Shown in pieces: positions 56,950 to 64,000 of a stretch of DNA of 64,000 nt; within the stretch, counting starts at the first letter, position 1; each line of letters opens with the position of its first letter. The position numbers were made by a program, and so were the translations under genes. The notes below the pieces were generated by a model, which searched no databases, was not told the origin of the DNA, and worked only from the letters and a program-made list of their open reading frames with translations. This DNA comes from Polytrichum commune. Lineage: Eukaryota > Streptophyta > Polytrichopsida > Polytrichales > Polytrichaceae. The stretch covers positions 10,910,001 to 10,974,000 of the forward strand of contig OX485804.1 of the NCBI GenBank assembly GCA_950295325.1, read 5' to 3'.

Positions 56950-57609
56950 CAGAGTTTGGGAAGTTTTTGAAGCCTTAGTGGCTAATTGCCGGTAGTTGCT
57001 ACGAAGGGTCGGATTTTTCCCAATTTACATCGCCAAGAGCCGGTCTTTTGTAAAATCAATCGGCCAATTGCCTATATTTACATATTTTCATTGGCCAATA
57101 TCCAATTAAATGGAATTCATATCGGCACTAATTGTTTTAAAAATGTATGAAAAGTTATTAGAAATCATTTCTTAGTACAATATCTTGAATAAGTGAAAAG
57201 GTAGGCATGTTCAAAACTTTAAATTTGAAGAGTTAATATCCTTGGCAGGAATTGAACCTAGCAATGCCTTCACCGCTTGAAGGCCAAGGGTCCCCCAATT
57301 CTTCATAGAAGCAATTGGATTTGGTCATGAAAAGGTTGCATAATTCAAGAAGTTTAAGGTTTAGGGTACTTTCTCAAGTGCATCATCAGATGCCCCAGAC
57401 AAATAGCGCTTTGGATGCTTCCGGCTGAATTCTAGTAACTCACAAGAAGAATCGGCTACATTTCTGGGACATTTTTTGGTTCATCGGCTAATTGCCGGAG
57501 GATTGAAATTACAGTCGGATTGCCATCCGATGGTTGGAAATTTGGACCGGCCATGAGGGGAAATCCATCGGCTGATAATGAACTAGCCGTCGGTTTTCCC
57601 CGAACATAG
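56950..57609 (+). mobile_element. 660-bp non-autonomous hAT element, copy 2
   Basis: It has the same length and orientation as copy 1, starts CAGAGTTTGGGAAG and ends CCCGAACATAG. The TSD is ATACACAC (56942-56949 and 57610-57617). It differs from the other two copies by scattered substitutions and small compensating indels only. Confidence 0.95.
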
Positions 57610-57994
57610 ATACACACACATACATTCAGCTCGAAGCCATTGTGTACCCACTGAATGAGAACTTTGGGTTTAAGTTTCTGTGATCTCGGGTACTACTGGC
57701 CCAGAGTTGACACTGAAAAGAGCATGCAATGATGTTGTTATGTCAATATGGTGAACAGGTGCCGCCTCAATATGCGGCATGGACGACCTTTTGCCAGAAT
57801 CGCCCCTGGTAAGAATTGACAAGTTTTCCAACCACTGTAAGAAAACACCTCTTGATTACTTCAATGTGCTTTTAGTGCCACGACCTACCCAAATCAGTGT
57901 CTGGGCAGATTTTGGAGCACAAGCAGTCCGGGTTGAGGTTTAGGGTTTCAATCTAATGTATATTCCATATTTAAAAAAATGATCCACAACTTGC

Positions 57995-58830
57995 CTGGAG
58001 TCTTGAACTACACTAAATATTGTATTTAGTGTCACCGATACTGTTTGTCTTGTTCAATACCCATTGTAAACCGCATGTGTACACGGGTAGATCACTTAGT
58101 GCATTTTAAAAACGACGTGCGGCATAATATAGAGAGGATTAAAACCATTTGAAATAAAAATTATAAAGGAATTCCAAATAATGAAGGGGCCATTAAATGT
58201 AGACAATCCCATTATAAGTAAGTTAGATGGACATAAAATGTGGGCCATTATTTTTTTGTAAAATTAATATAGGGGCTGTAGATAAGGATCCTAGAAGGTA
58301 TGTTTAGTATGGTATGTAAATGGGTTTAGGACTCACGGGGATGGATGATAATTGGGATTTCCGTCTATCCAAAATTACTTAAAAGGAATATAGAGTACAA
58401 AAAATTACAGTGACTTGGACAATATAAGTAATGGAAGGGTGCAAACAAATGGGCCATTTTTGAAATTTAAGTAATTATAGGGAGGCTTTAATTCAGCCCT
58501 TGAAGGTAAATAGCCCCAAAACAAAAAACCCCCAGCCGCACGTGGTGCACAAAAATGCCTTAGAGTGATCTACCCGTGCATGTGTAGTGTCACCATCGCT
58601 AAATTTACACCCAATATTATTTTGTATTTTCTCGTGGTAAAATTTGGGCATTTTAGATCTACAATGTTGCAATTAATGTCACTTACTAAGTGATTCTCCT
58701 TCTAAATGTCAATCGTTCATGACAACATTTCGTTACAGAAATGTTAGGATGTTGAACATACCAAACTTTGTTATGATAATTGGTGTTTGGATGAACTAAA
58801 CATAAGGTGGGAATACAGTGCTCGTAAACC
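57995..58830 (+). mobile_element. F5 TIR element split by a 497-bp insertion
   Basis: 'ctacactaaatattgtattt' and 'agtgtcaccgatactgtttg' on the left continue after the insertion with 'gtgtcaccatcgctaaattt' and 'accaaactttgttatgataa' on the right. The inverse-orientation copy at 22200-22515 is the uninterrupted form. Outer limits are approximate. Confidence 0.65.
58082..58578. mobile_element. 497-bp TIR element with 8-bp TSD, nested in F5
   Basis: The left arm CACGGGTAGATCACTTAGTG and the inverse of the right arm CACGGGTAGATCACTCTAAG match over the outer part. Further in, 'aaaaacgacgtgcggc' pairs with 'gccgcacgtggtgcac'. The TSD is CATGTGTA (58074-58081 and 58579-58586). It is non-coding. Confidence 0.9.
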
Positions 58831-58927
58831 AATTCATAAGCTTATCCCCACAGTCAACATGTAACCGGTTGGACTAGCATACACTAGGATCTCAGCCGAT
58901 CATGCCCAAAAATCTCCCCGATCACTG
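58816..58927 (-). mobile_element. F4 fragment (internally deleted copy)
   Basis: 'catgtaaccggttggactag', 'cactaggatctcagccgat' and a terminal '...tctccccgatCACTG' match the inverse of F4. A CAGTG occurs at the other side (58816), but the flanking 8-mers agree only partly, so the ends are tentative. Confidence 0.5.
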
Positions 58928-59169
58928 AAAGAATATAGAATTGACACAGTGATTTCAATACCACTGATCACACACTTGTCAAATCTTGTTACCTGACTTG
59001 CATTTGACTTGATGCTGAGGCATACAATCACACTTTGCTTCAAAGATAATTAAACTGTTCTCCCCTCAGAGTGGCCGTGTCTGCCTTGGTTTTCAATGCA
59101 TTGGCCTTCGCATTTGCCCTTATGTCTTATTTTAGAATAAAATAAACTCGCTAACCAACTGCTCTAGAC

Positions 59170-59829
59170 CAGAGTTCGGGAAGTTTTTGAAGCCTTAGCG
59201 GCTAATTGCCGGTAGTTGCTACAAAGGGTCGGATTTTTTCCAATTTACATCGGCAAGAGCTGGTGTTTTGTAAAATCAATCGGCCAATTGCCTATATTTT
59301 CATGTTTTCATTGGCCAATATCTGATTAAATGGAATTCATATCGGCACTAATTGTTTAAAAAATGTATGAAATTTTTTTAGAAATCATTTCTTAGTACAA
59401 AATCTTGAATAAGTGAAAAGGTAGGCATGTTCAAAACTTTAAATTTGAAGAGTTAATATCCTTGGCAGGAATTGAACCTAGCAATGCCTTCACCGCTTGA
59501 AGGCCAAGGGTCCCCCAATTCTTCATAGAAGCAATTGGATTTGGTCATGGAAAGGTTACATAATTCAAAAAGTTTAAGGTTTAGGGTACTTCCTCAAGTG
59601 CATCATCAGATGCCCCAGACAAATAGCGCTCTGGATGCTTCCGGCTAAAATCCAGTATCTCACAAGAAGAATTGGCTACATTTCCGGGACATTTTCTGGT
59701 TCATCGGCTAATTGCCGGAGGATTGAAATTACAGTCGGATTGCCATCCGATGGTTGGAAATTTGGACCGGCCATGAGGGAAAATCCATCGGCTGATAATG
59801 AACTAGTCGTCAGTTTTCCCCGAACATAG
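59170..59829 (+). mobile_element. 660-bp non-autonomous hAT element, copy 3
   Basis: It starts CAGAGTTCGGGAAG and ends CCCGAACATAG. The TSD is CTCTAGAC (59162-59169 and 59830-59837). It is the same length as the other two copies, with only scattered differences. An apparent 64-codon frame at its 3' end is not shared as an intact ORF across copies and is not a gene. Confidence 0.95.
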
Positions 59830-60069
59830 CTCTAGACCATGTAATTTAGTCATTAACATTAGCTGTAAAGTTACTGCTAAATCTTGGCTGTAGCTGTGGC
59901 TTGTGAGAGTTTGTCATTGAAAAGACTTGTGATGAACTTGGCGATTCGTGGGATACTTTGCACGTAAACCCAAGTCACAAATGTCTTCAGTCCCACAGAG
60001 CCGTGACATCATGGTCGGAGTACAAGCCAGTGTCTTATATTATTGTCGTGTAAGTGCTAATGAATCGCC

Positions 60070-60605
60070 TACCAAGGCTCGCAACTTCAAGGGCCCTTCC
60101 TACCGCTCCCTATGCTGGTGGTGGAGGGTGCTTTAGAAGCCCATTTTTCTTCATCAATCAAATGCCGAGCTGATGTACAAAGTGACAAACCTAAAGGGAA
60201 TCATACCAACTATCCTCCTACAGTAGACGTGCCTAATTCCAACACAACGATAATCTCGACACGTACTATATATTTGAGTGGGAACATGATCTAGGAACAG
60301 ACATCGAAAAGACATGCGTTAAAAAGAGATTGAACTACGTGCTACAAAGAACTGAACGACTAACCATTTCAAGCTCATCAGCCAAACATGATCAAGAGGT
60401 CTATATGACTATTTAGTGAGCATGCAAATCTATTTTCACTTTGATGATGAATAAGGTATTCATCTAAGCTCCAAACATTATAAGGCAAATGGCTTTGGAT
60501 ACAGTATGGATTTGCTAATCATCTTGTAATAAGTGCGTGTTTCATGTTCTACGAGAAGCGGGCGTAGAGAGAAAAGTGTCTGACTAACACATGTCTACCT
60601 TACTC
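60070..60605 (+). mobile_element. F6 repeat
   Basis: It shares 'agtagacgtgcctaattcca', 'gggaacatgatctaggaaca', 'gattgaactacgtgcta' and 'gagagaaaagtgtctgacta' with 18.2-18.8 kb and 30.9-31.3 kb. The left limit is uncertain. Confidence 0.6.
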
Positions 60606-63497
60606 CACCACTTTCCATGTCTCACTCATAACCAACAAGGGCACCAACTACCACCTTAAAAACATGAGATTCAAAAGTGAGGAGGAAAGAGAGGGTAGAA
60701 AGGGGAGTGTGGTCCGGAGCCCTATTGAGGACTCTCATGACAATCACATGTCGACATAGATCCAAAAATAGACTTTAGTTAGCTCTATCTCGAGAGTATT
60801 GGAGTTTCATATTGGACTTATGCTGGGAATGTTTAAAGTGGGCCGATAATGGATGGGTGTACTTGGGAATGAGATCTATTGTGTGAGGTGAACAAGGGCG
60901 TTAACCCTTCCCCTACGAACTTTTACGGCAAGGGGTCAGAGACATGATATAGGCCGGGCCCGAATCCAAGACCCTTGGGCAGGCTCCCCCCAAAAGTTTC
61001 AGATTCGACCAAAAATTGTTGTCCATCCCACCTGACTTCAAGAAGAAGTTGCCCTTGTGTTCTTGAAGGCCGCCTTCTCCACAAAATCCATATTGAGTGG
61101 ACCTCACCTTCAAGGCCCAAAATCCAATATTTTATATATGTTAACTTTCACTTAGTAGATAAGCACTTGACTATGAATTCATTCCCGAAGTGAAACCATC
61201 AATAAAGCATGTATTTAACTTTGGACATTAAAAATATGAAAAAACCTCATTAGCATTGAGGTTACAATTTTTGCGATCTAGCATTTGAAAAGGCCTTTGT
61301 CATTTGAAAATCAAACTTAAAATAATGTGCTCATTTGAACAAACTACATAGGTTTCATTGGGGAACAATGATGACCATGGCTGGTCACACATAGACTACA
61401 TTCAACACAACGAATCATCAAGAGATTCATACTCAGTGCCAACTGAAATCACATGTCAACTGACACATTAAAAATCAAAATGACACGTACTTAGAATCTA
61501 GAATTTGAGGTGATATTTTAGAATAAAATGTACTAAATGTTGATTGACATACATTTTGTCTTTAAAAACATAAAGTGACACTTTGGACTTGAAGTTGAAC
61601 GTCAAATGAAATTTGTCAAAACAAACATGCTGTCAGGATGCACCTTCAAATATTTGGATGGTTACTACGCCTTTCAAAGACTAAGTTTGCTTTTAACAAT
61701 AAGTTGGATGTCACAAATGAGCATTTGGTGCTTGCAAGCCGCTATAAAATATGCCATGTCTATCCTCCTCCACAAAAGAAGAATAGAAAACCACCAACCG
61801 CTGCCCCAAACACTAGAACCCCCATAGACAAAGCCATAAAGCCTTAACAACTAAGCCACTACACTCCATCCACGAACAATACACTAGAAACCTGGCAACC
61901 AAACTCATATCAATAATACCTAAAAACTAACCATTCTGACACTTGTTACTGGTGACTGGTGACTATAGTGTCTACTCTCAAAAGGGAGGAGTAGATCTAT
62001 ACTTCCATACCTTTGTCCTGTGGGCATCGGATTGGGGGTGGATCGAACAGACACTTAATTCACGTCGGTCTCCTCCGGAGACCGAAGTTTTTCTCTCTCT
62101 GCTTGCAAGCTACAATTAGATGTCATGCATTGACCTGTAGGTTGACTGTAACATACAGCTTTGAAACCAAAGTATATGCGAAGAACATGCGGTTAAGAAC
62201 TCCTATTCCATTTTCTGTTTCTTGTTGCAAGTGTGAAATAGCAGGTCCAAACACCGCTTTTTCAAAGATCTTCATCACTATGTGCTCCATTTTACAGCAT
62301 TCACTCAAGCTCTACTTACTCACTGCGCAAGGTTCAGGACTCCAACAGTGTGTGTGTTTGACAAATTTCATATCACTTGATGGTCAAGCTCAAATTCAAA
62401 GTGTCACATGACTTTTTTCAAAACAAAAGTGAATGTCAAGACACATCTACATTTTCTTCTAAAACATCACTTCAATGTCACATGTCTAGTGGCACGTGTC
62501 AATTGTCTCTTTTTCTTTTCTTTTTCTTTTTCTTTTTTTCCTTCACAACTTATACTACATGCCAAATTCTAAAGTGTGTGTGTTAGTTGACGTGTGTTTT
62601 GTGTGTGCAAGTTTTGGGCGTGTCAAATGTCAAAAACTCACATAAACTTTGTCACGAATAGGCACTAACCTCCTTGGATCCCAGCAGTGAAGAGGAAAAT
62701 AAGGGTCTTTGCCTAATATTGTCAAAAGTTGGGTAACTTGATGCCATACCTACTATATTATATGCCGGCATACCCTTCAAATCTTTATTTTGTTGACATT
62801 AACATAACCTATATGCAAAATGGCATGTAACATATACCCAACTTCGGTATTATTACCTACTACCGTCCGTTTTGTCTACTCGAGCAATCCCCCTACACAA
62901 GAGTATATTTCCACAAAGGCTTCATGCACATAACTTTATCTAGTTACATGGTTGTGCTCCATTCTATATTTATCATATAATATGGGCTTTCACGATCTTA
63001 CTCATGGGAAAAAGCTTAGAAAATAGGAATACAATGACGCCAATACAAATAACGAATAATGCAAGGTATGAATAGTAATTATGAATAGTGTTGTTTTTTT
63101 TCAGTGATAATGTTGCTGCAAATAACATTTTTAGTGAGTAATATTAGGATGTATAGTGTTTCTTATGGATGGTATTGGGATGGCACTGTTACATGTGATT
63201 AGTGCCGGGAGTATAACTACACCCAAATTTTCAAGTGTCAACTTGAATGGATGAATAGAAAATGAAAATTCTTACCTTTGTTCAAGGGGCCCAAAGAATA
63301 TTATTGACATATTCTAGAGACATGGAACCCGACCCACATGGTTGATAAATGCTATGCATGGGACCACAAGTAATAATATCCAAACACATCAGCCTAGGTT
63401 TTTCGTATGCAAATCAGGCACTTTACCTAATAAGGCAAAATTGTACATGAGCTAGTGATTTGTCTTCTTAATTTTAGACCTAAGATGACAATGTAGG
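60606..63497. other. Spacer, no gene recognised
   Basis: AT-rich sequence. A pyrimidine tract of CTTTT units lies at 62507-62540. The 63070-63180 stretch ('gttgctgcaaataacatttt') resembles repeat pieces at 25.4 and 26.0 kb. Open frames at 61606-61847 and 62013-62411 have no recognisable product. Confidence 0.45.
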
Positions 63498-63802
63498 TGT
63501 TATTCAATTTGTTTTTCATGTTTTCCAACTTCTACTATTGATTTACACAACTAAATCTTGGGGTAAGAATCGGACTTTATGTGATTTAGCTATGGTGACC
63601 TGAAGTGCATGTTTGTCGGTTTCTTTAAAAAAAACATAGGTTCTCCCAATTATGCTCACTCTTAAGTATGGAAATACTTAATAGAATTTCAAGACGTAGT
63701 CCAATCTCTTTTAAACATGTGACTTTATGGTGTTTGTTCTTTGATTCTCACTCAACCACACACCAACCAAACATAGGGGTTTGATTAACCAAATAACACC
63801 TT
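63498..63802 (+). mobile_element. F2 MITE copy
   Basis: The terminal inverted repeat is clear: 'ggtgttattcaatttg' on the left and 'aaccaaataacacc' on the right. It contains 'gatgtagtccaatctctttt'-type and 'accacacaccaaccaaacat' blocks. A truncated F6-like stretch ('aagaatagaaaccaaaaaga', 'gattggactatgtgctca') follows at 63820-63920. Confidence 0.7.
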
Positions 63803-64000
63803 ATGTTTGAGTGCTATTTGACATGGTCGGAAGTCAAGAATAGAAACCAAAAAGACACATGTTATGATGAGATTGGACTATGTGCTCATACTACATTAAC
63901 AATTGCAGGTTCAATCACTACGAGAAATGCGAGGTCTTAACATCGGTTCTCTTCATCTAGATGGTTTTGAAATGTATCGATATAGTTTGAAAATCTATTA

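Noticed and set aside
59635-59829. 64-codon plus-strand frame
   Set aside because: Lies inside hAT copy 3 and is broken in the other copies; not a gene.

Overview
This is nuclear DNA from a land plant. The evidence is a set of multi-exon genes with GT-AG introns whose products are plant-typical: a BC10-type GT14 glycosyltransferase, an A-type (CYP71-clan-like) cytochrome P450, protein phosphatase methylesterase, a plant-style XRN exoribonuclease with a CCHC knuckle, and an XIP-type aquaporin. XIPs are known from mosses, lycophytes and many dicots but not from grasses or Brassicaceae. I could not place the species. Long AT-rich spacers full of small DNA transposons and no recognisable LTR retrotransposon would suit a seed-free plant, but this is only inference.

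Layout. 1-5.5 kb: AT-rich spacer. 5.7-12.1 kb (+): GT14/BC10-like glycosyltransferase, 3 exons, with a triplicated leader and a 4.3 kb first intron. 12.1-16.1 kb: MITEs and a dead PIF/Harbinger transposase. 16.1-19.9 kb (-): cytochrome P450, 4 exons, with nested TIR elements in introns. 19.9-27.2 kb: spacer with MITEs and a hAT transposase remnant. 27.2-31.8 kb (-): PPME1, 13 exons. 31.9-38.0 kb: spacer. 38.0-47.3 kb (+): XRN exoribonuclease, 22 exons. 47.3-50.9 kb: spacer with a broken unknown ORF. 50.9-54 kb (-): XIP-like aquaporin with an unusually long C-terminal tail. 54-64 kb: a cluster of non-autonomous hAT-like elements, several nested and several with perfect 8-bp target-site duplications (TSDs).

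The genes are not functionally linked; each is an independent housekeeping or specialised gene. The theme of the window is a dense population of small terminal-inverted-repeat elements. I labelled the families F1 to F6 plus a 660-bp hAT family, a 497-bp family and a 346-bp family. The strongest observation is that intron 2 of the glycosyltransferase consists exactly of one 8-bp TSD plus one F4 element. The duplicated exon bases supply the GT donor, the element terminus supplies the AG acceptor, and splicing restores the pre-insertion reading frame. Two other F4 copies here carry perfect 8-bp TSDs, so the family was mobile. This looks like intron gain by a hAT-type MITE.

Exon joins were worked out by eye from splice signals, reading phase and family conservation. 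All four fully modelled genes close in frame: 416, 571, 418 and 1096 residues. No tRNA, rRNA or CRISPR array was found.
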